From the NCBI GenBank assembly GCA_004431415.1, contig QPMI01000036.1:10001-74000 (forward strand): DNA of 64,000 bases, in the 5' to 3' direction. The first letter of the stretch is position 1, and every line of letters begins with the position of its first letter. The stretch is from Cyanophora paradoxa. Taxonomy: Eukaryota > Glaucocystophyceae > Cyanophorales > Cyanophoraceae. Position numbers and translations under genes: made by a program. Under the pieces are notes generated by a model that worked only from the letters and a program-made list of their open reading frames with translations, was not told where the DNA came from and made no database searches. Shown here piece after piece: positions 54,279-64,000 of this stretch.

Positions 54279-57200
54279 TCAGAAGTCCGCGGGCCGCTGC
54301 TCGAGGGATCTGAGGAGGGAGCGGTGCACGCGCTCGAGCCTGTCCTTGAGCGCGCCGCCTCGCCGCTCGGAGCCGGCGTCACCCTGGGGCCGTGAGGGGC
54401 GGGCGGGGGGCCGGGGCGGGGCCCGCACGAAGGCCTCGATCTTCCGCTGCAGGCCGGCGTAGCGTTCCGACATCGAGACGCCGCCCTCCCGCTCCGACGC
54501 TGCCGCCCGTCGGCCCGGCGCCGGCAGGGGCCGGCGCGCCGCGCACCTGGGGCGTAGGGGCTGCGCGCGACGCCCCCGGGGCGGGGCCGGGGAGACGGGG
54601 CTGGGGCGGGCGGGGCGGCGGGCCGGCTCCCAGGAGTCGCGGAGGGCGCTGGCGGCGGCCATCTGGCTCCGCATCTCCCGCCCCGCCGCCGCCGCGTACT
54701 CCTCCGCCGCTCCCGCAGCAGCTCCGCCGCCCGCCCACTGTCCGCGCCGGGCTCCGCCCCGCCGGCGTCCCCAGCGCCACCGCCTGCGGCAGCGCCACGG
54801 GCGGCGTCGAGGCCGGCAGCGGCGTCGCCGCGGGGCCGGCCGAGGCCGTGGGGCGGTAAGGGCTCGCCCGGGTGGACGGGAGGGCGGAGGGCGGGAGGAG
54901 CGGGCGACGGGGGTGGCGGTGCGGGAGTGGGCGGTGAGCTCGTGCAGCGCCTGCCGGACCTCCTCCATCGGCTGCGAGCCGCGCCGCTCGTGCGCGCGCC
55001 CCGCCCCGCCCCGTCGCCTCCGCCTGCCGCGCCGTCCGCTCCCGCGACAGCTCTGCCCGCAGCGACGCCAGCGGGTCCGCCTGCCGCCCCGCATCGGCCG
55101 GCGGCGGGGGCGGCCCGGGGGGCGCGGGCCGGCGCGCACTGCGGGGGGGTCCATGCGTTCTCGGGCCGGAAGGCCTGCGGGCCGGCAGCGCGCTCGGCGT
55201 CGGCGCGCGCGGCCTCGAGCTCGCGCTGCAGGCGCCCGGCCTCGAGCTCGGCGCGGCGCGCGTCGAGGCCGGCCTCCTGCGCGGCCGCGCGGGCCTGCGC
55301 CAGCTGCTGCCGGGCGGCGAGCAGCTCCCGCTCAAGCTCGTCGGCGCGGCGGGCCGCCTGGGCCATCCCCTCGAGGGAGCCGCCGCCGGCCGGCCCCGCC
55401 GCTGAGACAGCCTCCATCGCCCGCCGCGCGCTCCGCTCCGCCACCTGCAGCCGCGCCTCCAACTCCTCCCGCTCGTCCTGCCGGCGCCAGCTCGGCCCCC
55501 GGGCCGCTGGGGCGCGGGGGCGGCACGGGGCACCTCGAGGCCCTGCACGGCGGCCGTGAGGGCCGCCACCCGCCGCAGCGACTCGTCCAGGTCCGCCTGC
55601 AGCGCCTCCGCCCGCCGCTCCGCCCGCCCCGCCCGCTCCGCCGCCTCCCGCCCCCGCCGCTCCGCCGACGCGAGCTCCGCCTGCGAGACCGCCTGCAGCC
55701 CCGCGTCGGCCGGCGGCGACCCGGGCGGGGCGGGCGGCGCACGGGGCCGGGGAGGAGGGGCCGAGGAGGGAGGCCGGGGCGGTGCGCTCGAGGAGGACCT
55801 CCTGCTCGACGCGGAGGCGGTCCCGCTCCGCCGCCGCGAGCTCCGTCTGCAGCCGCGCCGCGCGCCGCTGCGCCTCCGCCGCTGCCTGCGCCGACTGCGC
55901 CGCCTCCCTTCGCGCCGCCTCGAGGCTCTCGCGCGCTCGCGCCCGCGCCCCGTTCGCCGCCGCCAGCGCGGCGTCGCGCTCGGCGACCTGGGGCCGGCGT
56001 GAGGGCGCCGGGGGGCGGGGGCAGGGGCGGGCGGCGCGGGGCGGGCCTCCTCGCGGAGGGCGGCCTCGCGGGCGGCGGCGTCGGAGAGCTGCGCGCGGCA
56101 CTGGGCGGCCTCGCGCTCGGCGGCGGCCTTCTCGGCCTTGAGGGCCTCGTAGAGGGCCGCCTGCTCCCCGCACAGGCCCGTCGCCTCCTGCAGCCGCGCG
56201 TGCAGCGCCGTCGACGCCGACGCCTGCCGCGCCGCCACCTGCGCCCCGCTCGCCCCGCCCCGCCCCGCCCCGCCCCGATCGCTCTGGCCGGCGCACCTCC
56301 TGCAGCGCGACGAGCTCTGCCTCGGCCGACTCGGCGGCCTCGCGCACTGAGCGCGCCTCCTGCCGGGCCCGCTCCCACTCCGCCTCGGCCTCGCGCCGCA
56401 GGCCCGCCTCGCGCTCGCACGCCCGCAGCGCCTCGGCGCGCCCCCGCTCCGCCTCCTCGAGCCTCTCGCCGGCTTCCTCGAGGGCGCGCTCGAGGGCGCG
56501 CGCTGCCTGCTCCCCGTCCGCCCCGCGCCGCCCCGCCTCGTCGCGGGCCCGGCGCAGGGCCGCCTGCGCCTCCTCGAGCTGCCCCTCGAGCCGCTGCTTC
56601 TCGCGCAGGAGGGCCCGGCTCTGCGCCCGCGCCGCCTCGGCCGCCTCCTGCAGCTCGGCCCCGTCGCGGGCGAGGCCGTCGCGGGCGGCGCGGAGCTGGC
56701 GGCGGCACTCCTCGAGCTCGGAGGCGAGGCGGCCGGCCTCGGCGGTGGCGACCTCGCGCCCGAGGGCGGCCTCCTGGAGGCGGGCGGCAGCGCGCGCCGC
56801 CTCCTCGTCCCGCTGCGCGACAAGAGCGCGGGCGTCGGCGAGCTCCATCTGCAGCTTGAAGAGCCGCTGCTGCATCTCCACCGCGTCGTACAGCTGCTGC
56901 CGCGCCGGCGACCCCCGCGGCCCGCCCGCCCCGCCCGCCCCCTCCGCCGCCTGGAACGCGTTCAGCAGGGCTGCCAGCTCTGTCTGCGCTCGCTTCGCCT
57001 CGGCGAGTTCCTCGGCCGCTGCTGCCGCCCGCCGCTCCGCCCGCTCGCACGCCTCGGCCGCCTCGCGGGCCTCCGCCTGCGCCGCCCGCGCCGCCGCCTG
57101 CGCCTGCTGCAGCTCCCGCTCCTTCTCCAGCTGCCGCGCGCCTCTGCACCGGCGGGGGCGCGGCGGGGTGAGGCGGGGCGGCGCACCATGCCGCGCTCGG

Positions 57201-60045
57201 CCTCCTCGCGCATGGCGGCGGCACGGCGGGCCTTGCTCGCCTCCGACGCTTGCGCGTCCTCCAGCTCCGCCTGCCGCGCCTCCGCCGCCGCCTCTGCCGC
57301 CTCCGCGCGCGCCGCCGCGCGCGCCTTCTCCTCCTCCAGCGCCTTGACGCGCCCGATGAGGATCTTCTGCTGCAGGCCCGCGTCCCTCTCCGCCTCCCCC
57401 AGCGCCCCCCGCAGCCGCTCCGCCTCCGCCTCCGCCCCGGCGGCCCGCGCCTCCGCCCTCTCCGCCGCGCCCGCTCCGCTGCCTCGGCCTCTCGCGTGCG
57501 CTCGAGGCCGGCGCGGAGCTCGGCAGCGGCGGCCTCGGCGCGCTGGAGGGCGGCGGCTGCGGCGCCGGCGGTGGCGAGGTCGGTGCGGGTGCGGGCGAGG
57601 GCGTCCTTGGCCTCCTCGGCCTCGCGGGCGAGGGCGGCGTACGCCGTCGAGAGCTCCGCCAGCCGCCGCCCGCTCTCCCCGTTCTGCTCCGTGACGGCGG
57701 CGACCTGGCGGCTGCTCTCCTCGGTGGCGTGGAGCAGGGCGGCGATGCGGGCGTCGAGCGCCTCGTTGCGCTGCCGGAGCGTGTGGATCTCCTCGTGCAG
57801 CACGCGCCGCTCCATCGCCTTCTCCTGCGAGAGGGCCCCCTTCTCCCCGTCCAGCGCCGCCAGCCGCGCCGCCGCCTCCCGCGCCCCCGCCTCCAGCGCC
57901 CCCACCGCCCGCTCCGCCTCCTCCCGGCCCCGCTCCGCCTCCGCCAGGCGCGCCCGCGTCTGCCCGGCGCGTCAGCGGGGCCCCGCCGGGGCGGGGCGGC
58001 GGGCGGGGCGCCTGGGCGAGCTCGGCCGCGGTCTCGCGCTCGCGGCGCTCGGAGGCGACGAGGGCCTCCTGCTTCTCCGCGAGCGCCGCCGTCGCCGTCA
58101 CGTGCTCCCGCTCCACCTCCCTGCCGCCCACTCGCAGGCCGGCCGCGCCGCTGGGGCGGGGGGCGCACCGGAGCTGATCGAGCTCCTCCTCGGCGCGCTG
58201 GAGGGCCTCCCGCAGGCGCCCCTCGGAGGCCCGCAGCTGCTCCACCCGCGACGTCAGCTCCATCGCCTTCTCCCGCGCCGCCGCCGCCTCCTCCCTGCGC
58301 CCACGTCGGCCTCCGGGCGGTCTCGGGGGCGCGGGGCGGACCGGAAGGAGGCGGCGTCGGTCTCGGCGTGGGCGCGGGCGGCGCTGTTGCGACGCTCCTG
58401 CTCGAGGGCGGCGCGCAGGTCGCCGTTCTCGCGCTTCGCGTCACGGATCGCGGCGAGCAGCTCCGTCTGCACAGCCGCCATCTCCGCCACCTCCCGCGCC
58501 TGCGCCCGGCTCCGCCGCACTCCCTCGTCCTCCCCCGCCCGTGCAGCCGCTGCCCGCGCCTCCTCCGCCTCCCGCCGCAGGCCCTCCGCCTGTGTCCGCG
58601 CCGCCGCCGTCTCTCCCTCGGCCGCGGCGGCCCGCTTTGCGGCCTCGTCCGCGCGGGCGGCGGCGGCGGCGGCCTGGGCCTCGGCGGCCTCGGCGCGGCG
58701 CTGCTGGGCGGCGGCCTCCTCCGTGAGGCGCGTCGCCTTCTCCACAGCGTCCTGCACGTAGTCCAGCAGCGCCTGCGCCCCGCGCCCTCAGCGCCCCCGC
58801 CCAATCCCGCAGCTCGGCGCCCCCGCGCACGTTCTTCTCCTGCTCCAGCCGCTCGATCGTCGCCCGCTCGCTCGCAGTGGGCGCCGGGGAGTGCGCTGGT
58901 TGGGCAGCCGAGGCCGCCCGCGCCGACGCCATTTCGGCGCGGGCGGCGGCGAGTTGGAGCTCGAGCTGCCTACGCGGGGTCGGGGCGGGCGGAGCGAGGC
59001 GGGCATGCGGGGCGGGCGAACCGGACGGCGTGCTCGCGCTCACGGAGGCTGGCCTCGAGGCGCTCGCGGCGCATCTCCGCCTCGCCGAGTGCCTCGAGGG
59101 CCTTGCCGTCGCGGAGGCCCAGCTGCGCGGCCTTCAGCTCCACTGCCTTCTGCAGCACCGCGATGTACGCCAGCTGCTCCTGGCCCTCCCCTCGGATCGA
59201 CTCCAGCGACTCGTCCACGCCCTGCGGCCCTCGCCCGGGAGACGGCGCCACCACCTTGTCCGTCTGCCACCCGCTCAGAGAGCCGCCGGGCGCCGGCGGG
59301 AGGAGGGCGCACCCGAGCTCCGCGCGACACGGCGCGCAGGTCGTGCTCACGGGCCTCCAGGGCGCGCTTCAGGTCCGCGTTCGCCTTCACGAGCTCTGCG
59401 AGCTTCTCTTGCGCCATCTCCAGCTGCCGCTCCGTCCTTGACAGGGCGCTGCGGAGGCTCGCCTCCTCCTTGCTTTTCGCCGCTATTACTGACATGTAGT
59501 GCGTCTGACCCTGGCCCGCCGAGCGAGTGCCGGACTTCGCCCCGCCTTTGCTGGGGCTCGAAGGCGGGCCATGAGACTGAGCAAGTACGGGATTGACTTG
59601 CACCGGCCTCCCAAGGTCAGACTGCTGGACTGGCAGCTTCGTCGACGGGCAAATCTCGAGCAAACGCTGCTCGACGAGCTGCGTGTACTCTTGCGCAGCG
59701 TACAGGTCCTCGGTAAGTCTCCTATTCTCGCTCTGGAGCTGCCGCAGCAAGTCTCCCTCGCGGCCGCCGGGTCTCACCCCATGCGAGAGCTCCGCCTCAG
59801 CGCGGCCACCGGGTCTGGCGCCATTCTGCGAGTGCATGCAGTCAGGCGGCTGTAGGTCAATTAAGCTAAGAGTCGCCCCAGGCTCAACGAGCACTGCGCT
59901 GTCGGTCCAATGCGCGACGGCGACTCACAGCGGGCGCAGGGACGACAGGACGGCGCCTCTGGCTGACGAACGAGGGCTCGAACTCGACACCATCCACCTC
60001 CATCTCTTCATCGAGCGGCGCGATTCCGAGCGAGGCTTGCTCCAT
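54279..60045 (-). CDS. very long coiled-coil protein (golgin/centrosomal-like), more than 1500 residues
   Basis: Multi-exon gene from ATG 60045 (MEQASLGIAPLDEEMEVDGV) to the stop at 54279 (LERVHRSLLRSLEQRPADF). The N-terminal 250 residues contain LLRQLQSENRRLTEDLYAAQ and EEASLRSALSRTERQLEMAQ and EKLAELVKANADLKRALEA; the rest is an almost continuous Ala/Glu/Arg-rich heptad structure, e.g. LRQRNEALDARIAALLHATE, LQMELADARALVAQRDEEAA, EECRRQLRAARDGLARDG, EWERARQEARSVREAAESA. Exons shift frame at short introns rich in CCCCG, so the single long frames on this strand include intron sequence and should not be taken whole. The end has a conserved-looking piece SMSERYAGLQRKIEAFV. No globular domain recognised. 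Such proteins are typical of Golgi tethers, centrosome/basal body or flagellar roots; not assignable from sequence alone. Divergent from PRP38. Confidence 0.8.
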
Positions 60046-60295
60046 GTCAGAAGCGGACGCGCTGACGCCGGGGGTTGAGAGTCGCGCTGATGGCTTTCTG
60101 GAGGTAAGCGCTTAAATCCCGCTGCGTCAGAGCGACTTGTGCGCGCTTGCTAAAGCGCTCTGGAGTTACTGTTGAACGAAAGGGGTACGCGGCAAAGCGA
60201 CGCCGCTCGCTTTGGGGCTTCGCGGGACAGCCAGCGTCGCGTAGATCGGCGGTGTAGCTGTTTTGTTGATAGAAGCGCGTGGAGGGGTGCCGTCG
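60046..60295. promoter_or_regulatory. presumed bidirectional promoter, coiled-coil gene / PRP38
   Basis: 250 bp between divergent start codons, with AAAGCGCT/AGCGCTTAA elements near 60109-60116 and 60152-60160. No TATA box seen. Function inferred from position. Confidence 0.35.
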
Positions 60296-61679
60296 ATGGC
60301 GAACCGCACCGACCCGACCGGCTTTCAGGCCCACGGGCAGGCGGCCACGTTCCTCGTCGGTGAGTATGCATCTCTGTCGCGCTCTCGGAATCCACCCGAG
60401 CGACCGTGCGCAGAGAAGCTACTCAGGAACCGCATCTACAACCAGCCTTACTGGAAGGAGCACTGCGCCGAGCTCTCCGGTGCGAGCGCATGCGCACGCG
60501 AGCGTCGCTCGAGCTCGCGGCTGAGCGCGATCTGTCCGCAGTCGAGAGCCTCGTCGACAAAGCGATGGCCCTCACGCACTTCGGCGGGACGTATGGCGGT
60601 AATCGGAAGCCAACAAACTTCATGTGCCTTATGCTCAAGATGTTGCAAATGGCGCCCGAGAAGGAGATCATCGTCGAGTTCATCAAGAACGAGGACTACA
60701 AGTCCGTGCTCGCACCGGCGGCCACCCGCAGTCGTTGACCCCAGGACGTTTCGGGGGCGCAGGTATGTGCGCATCCTCGGTGCTTTCTACCTCCGACTCG
60801 TGGGGAAGCCGCTCGACGTGTACCAGTACCTTGAGCCGCTTTACAACGACTACCGGAAGGTCCGGCGGCGAACCGTGGAAGGGCGTGCGTCCCTGTCTTC
60901 CTTTTCCCCCCCCTCAAGCCTGCCTCAGCCGGCTCGCAGCATATATCGTCACGCACATTGACGAGGTCATCGACGAGTTGCTGACTCAGGATTACTCCTG
61001 CGACATCGTGCTTCCGCGCTTGCCGAAGCGCGTGGCGCTGGAGGCAGCGGGGCAGATCGAACCGCGCCGTTCAGCTCTCGAGGATGACTTGGAGGAGAGC
61101 GAGGAAGAGGAGGAAAAGAAACCGGCGGAACCGGCACAGAATCCGAATCGCCTCCGGGTCTGCTCGCATCCGTGCACGAGCGTGCAGTGACAGCTTCGAA
61201 CTAACCACGGGGCTTGCGGCAGTTCAAGGAGAGACCAGAGGCGCAGGGAGAGAGCGAAGAGGAGCGTAAAGAGAAGAAGCCGGAGCGCAGCGACCGCGAC
61301 CGCGGGGACCGCGGGGACCGCGGGGACCGCGAACGCGAGCGGGACAGGGACAGGGACCGCGACAGGGATCGCGACAGGGACCGCGATCGGCGGGACGGGG
61401 ACCGCGACCGCGACCGTCGGCGCCGCAGCAGGAGCAGGAGCAGAAGCCGCGAGCGACGCCGCGACAAAGGTCCGGAACATGGGAGAGACTCGTCAGTTCC
61501 CCCGGCTGACGTAGTGTGGCCTCGCAGACGACGGCAAGCGGAGAGCCGACGACAGGGACAAGGGCCGCAAGGACGACCGCGGAAAGGAGGCAAAGGACGG
61601 CCCCAAGACCGAAGCCGACGAGATCGCAGAGCAGAATGCGCTCCGTGCAAGCCTCGGCCTCAAGCCGCTCCGTATGTGA
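60296..61679 (+). CDS. PRPF38A: pre-mRNA-splicing factor PRP38 (PRPF38A-like)
   Basis: PRP38 is a U4/U6.U5 tri-snRNP/B-complex protein required for spliceosome activation in the nucleus. ATG 60296 starts MANRTDPTGFQAHGQAATFL, almost as in animal PRPF38A. Exons joined across short introns: EKLLRNRIYNQPYWKEHCAE, ESLVDKAMALTHFGGTYGGN, KPTNFMCLMLKMLQMAPEK, IIVEFIKNEDYK, YVRILGAFYLRLVGKPLDV, YQYLEPLYNDYRKVR, THIDEVIDELLTQDYSCDIV, LPRLPKRVALEAAGQIEPR, then an acidic EESEEEEEK part and a long RD/RE/RS tail (DRDRDRDRDRDR, RRRSRSRSRSRERRR). The last exon encodes EIAEQNALRASLGLKPLRM. Full length for the family. Confidence 0.95.
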
Positions 61680-62130
61680 GTGGGCTTGGCTGTTCTAGTC
61701 TGCTCAATTCGACTCTATTATCGCAAGCAATCACGAGTCGACCTGCGGGCTGATTATTTCTAATCCTTCCTTGAGCGTCCATCCTACTTGAAACTGCCTA
61801 CAGTATACGCTTGGCTACCAATTAACACTGCCATGAAGCAAACAGCTTCAAATACACCTAGAATACAAGAACACGAACTCGTGTGACAAAGTACACTGCA
61901 GCTGCAGCAGGACAAATTGATACAGAACTAGAAAAGCCCGACGGACCGAAATTGAAAGTGCTTGTCCTAGCGCTAGATCCAGACTATCTCCAAGAATTCG
62001 AAAGAGAGGTCCAATTTACAAGCAATATAGAGATGGCTGATAATAGGTTAGGTGCCTACGTGAGTTTTCAAACGCGGCGGGGCCCTGGGTCTGAACCCAG
62101 AGGCCCCGAGGCCAGCGTTAACGTTCATGG
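61680..62130. other. intergenic region downstream of PRP38
   Basis: AT-richer than the genes around it. It contains an imperfect hairpin GGGGCCCTGGGTCTGAACCC ... AGAGGCCCCG at 62078-62110 and an open frame of about 80 codons (61883-62134) without recognised features. PRP38 and the kelch gene converge here, so these are likely 3' UTRs. Confidence 0.5.
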
Positions 62131-64000
62131 TTAGACGTCAACGCAAGGGAGGTCGATGCGGCTCCGGAGCTCGGGCGGGAGACAGTGGAAGTCGTGGCGG
62201 TTGGGGAGGGTCGGGAGCCGCGCCCGCACGGCCCGCACGCACAGCTCCGTCAGGCTCGGCACGGCGCTCAGCTCTACCGCGAGGTGCGCGTCAGGCCGAG
62301 GCCCAGGAGAGGCGGGCAGTCGTTGGCGAGGTGCGCACCGAGTTCGATGGCGAACATGTCGTGGCAGTAGGGACCACGGCGCGCTCCGCCGTTGGCGTAG
62401 CCGCCTACGACGTAGAGAGAAGAGCCCCGCATCACCGCCGAGTGGCCCCAGCGCTCCGAGGGCGCCGCCCCCGACGTCCCCGGCTGCCGCCACTCTGTCC
62501 TCTCTGCCCAAAGTGCCGAGCTGAGCGAGGCCGACGCCGAGCCAGGCAGGCGCGCTGGCCGAGTGGCCGGCGGGCCGCTCACGCACCGAGGTCGAAGACG
62601 TGGACGTCGTTGAGGCAGCGGAAGCCCGTGTCGCCGGCCCCAACGCCGCCTGCCGGGGCGCGCCTGTCAAGGCCTAGGCCAAAAGGCGCGACGGCGGCGA
62701 GGTCGAGGGCTGGGCACCGTATACGACGATCTCGGAGCCCGCGAGGGCAGCCAGGTGCCCGCACCGCTCCGTCGGCCGCTTCCCGTAGATCCGCCCAGGC
62801 TTCCACCAGTGCCGTTTCTCTGAGTCGGCAGCAATCAAGGGCGGGCGCGGCCATGAAGGCAGCGCAAAATCCGCACCAATATCGAAGATGTGCACGTCGT
62901 TGAAGCTGCCGTACGCGTGTGCGTCAATACTCAACTGGGGCGGGGGAGGGGGGGAGGGGGGGAGGGGGGGGGGGGAAGGGGGGAGGGGGGAGGGGGGGAG
63001 GGGGGGGGGGGGGGGGGGGGGGGGGGAACCAGTGGTCGCCGGCAGAGGCCCCTCCGATGAGATAGAGTCGATTGCCCACGAGGGTAGCGCTGTGCCCCGT
63101 GCGCTCCGAAGGCGGCTCCCCAGTGACGCCTGGAGCCTCCCTGCGACGAACGGTGTCAGAGCTCGAGTTGCAATGGATGGTCGCCAGCTTAAGGGGCCGT
63201 GTTAATCGTGACGGACACGTACCAGCTCATCGTGGCGATGTCGAACCTGACGAGCGCTAGAAATCAGCGTTTGGGCGCTACAGTGCTGCCGCGGGCGCTG
63301 CGCGCGTACACGAAGAGATCGTTGAAGCTGTGACGAATTGAAAGATTAGAAGCAAGCATGCGTAGAGATGCTAAAGGAGCGGGCTCATATCCTTGCAAGC
63401 TCACCAGCGCCCGATCCCAGAGGAAGATCGGCTGTAGCCACCAAAGACGATCACCTTGTTTCCTACAAGAGTGGCCGAGTTGCCCCTAAAGGTTGGAGCG
63501 GGTGACTCCCGTGGCGCGTGAAAGAGAGGCGAACTCAGAGCGCGAATGCTCACCAGCGCTCGGAGGGGGCCACGCCGTGAATCACAGGTTGCGACCAGGT
63601 CATCTCCGTGAGATCCAGCACGTGAAACTGCGCATGCGATAGAATCCGACCCGTTAAAAGAGTTTGTGAAAACGACCATCCGGAAGTGCTTACATCGGAG
63701 AAAAAGGTGTTGCCCTCAACTCTGGTGCATCGGCGACAACAGCGAATGCAAGAAGTTATCAGCGCGCGCGGAAACGCGGCCAAAACAGTATTTATCGACA
63801 CTCGCACCGCGTCGATGAGTAGCCTACGCAAGATGATCATGAACCGCTGAGCAATTTCACGCATGATGCTTGAATTAAAAGTGCGCGTACCGCCAAAGAT
63901 GAGGATTTTGTCCTTCACAATGACTGCAGAGTGTCCCCACCTGCTTTCTGGGGCTGCCAGAAGCAATCAAAATTGGGGAGCTCGAGGTTGCAGCATGCAC
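62131..64000 (-). CDS. kelch-repeat protein (5' end beyond the window)
   Basis: Kelch repeats form a beta-propeller used for protein binding. On the minus strand successive exons each carry parts of kelch blades with the typical R-x-G-H-S and GG turns: PESRWGHSAVIVKDKILIFG G, TMTWSQPVIHGVAPSERW-type with RGNSATLVGNKVIVFGGYS, PSERTGHSATLVGNRLYLIG G, NDVHIFDIGADFALPSW, KRPTERCGHLAALAGSEIVV, NDVHVFDLGA, RWGHSAVMRGSSLYVVGGYA and CHDMFAIELG. At least five blades are visible. The stop is at 62131 after ELRSRIDLPCVDV. One intron (about 62.94-63.03 kb) is nearly all C on the coding strand. The N-terminus lies right of the window. Confidence 0.88.
62939..63026. repeat. G-rich tract inside a kelch-gene intron
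   Basis: 88 bp of almost pure G with rare A; on the coding (minus) strand it is a C tract immediately downstream of an exon boundary. Confidence 0.95.

Noticed and set aside
54131-58804. Single 1557-codon open frame on the minus strand
   Set aside because: Only parts of it carry heptad coiled-coil sequence; other parts are frame-shifted readings of exons and GC-rich introns. The real gene switches frames at short introns.
62078-62110. GC hairpin as tRNA or bacterial-type terminator
   Set aside because: No cloverleaf, T-loop or anticodon arm; a rho-independent terminator makes no sense in this eukaryotic context. Left as an unexplained hairpin in a 3' region.

Overview
This is nuclear DNA of a GC-rich, gene-dense, intron-rich photosynthetic eukaryote, probably a unicellular alga. 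The basis is direct: almost every recognisable gene is split by short GT-AG introns (often GTGCGC donors), there is a plastid geranylgeranyl reductase (CHLP), and there are cytosolic/nuclear eukaryotic genes (translin, GOS28 SNARE, PRP38, PheRS alpha, RNase P Rpp21, MPP alpha, PTB-type RRM protein, an RBR/RCR ubiquitin ligase). The CHLP presequence looks like a plain transit peptide without an obvious hydrophobic signal peptide, which mildly favours a primary plastid. I could not settle the lineage.

Layout. 1-6657: head-to-tail array of a 2.4 kb unit, three copies visible, the first cut by the window edge and the last truncated at a dispersed GC-rich repeat. 6.7-9.3 kb: a 5'-truncated duplicate of translin, then the intact translin gene (minus). 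9.3-10.5 kb: a DUF2232-like membrane protein (plus). 10.9-15.4 kb: a divergent protein kinase with a long N-terminal region (minus). 15.9-22.2 kb: small coiled-coil or unknown genes, a GC minisatellite and an incomplete Nudix gene. 22.9-28.3 kb: MPP alpha, an unknown gene, a patchwork insertion, and Rpp21. 28.4-30.8 kb: GT77-type glycosyltransferase. 30.9-32.3 kb: palindrome-rich gene-free island. 32.3-38 kb: polytopic membrane protein, QueF, an unknown gene and an F-box protein. 38.2-44 kb: coiled-coil/EF-hand protein and GOS28. 44.2-49.2 kb: RBR/RCR ubiquitin ligase and CHLP. 49.6-60 kb: PTB-like RRM protein, PheRS alpha and a very long coiled-coil protein. 60.3 kb to the end: PRP38 and a kelch protein that runs off the window.

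Organisation. Genes alternate strand with few exceptions, giving many head-to-head pairs with only about 100-530 bp between start codons (translin/DUF2232, Rpp21/GT77, membrane protein/QueF, F-box/EF-hand, GOS28/RBR-RCR, PTB/PheRS, long coiled-coil/PRP38). Long C (or G) homopolymers sit on the coding-strand side of introns and in convergent intergenic gaps. The genes are mostly unrelated housekeeping functions, so pairing probably reflects compaction and shared promoters rather than operons.

The most interesting points are: candidate ultra-short introns (22-31 nt), one of them strongly supported; a kinase with the layout typical of giant-virus kinases; an E3 ligase carrying both an RBR-type RING-IBR and a MYCBP2-type RING-Cys-relay module; an organelle-targeted QueF; and a patchwork insertion that now supplies the Rpp21 stop codon. 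All exon models were made by hand reading; where total exon length and phase close exactly I say so.
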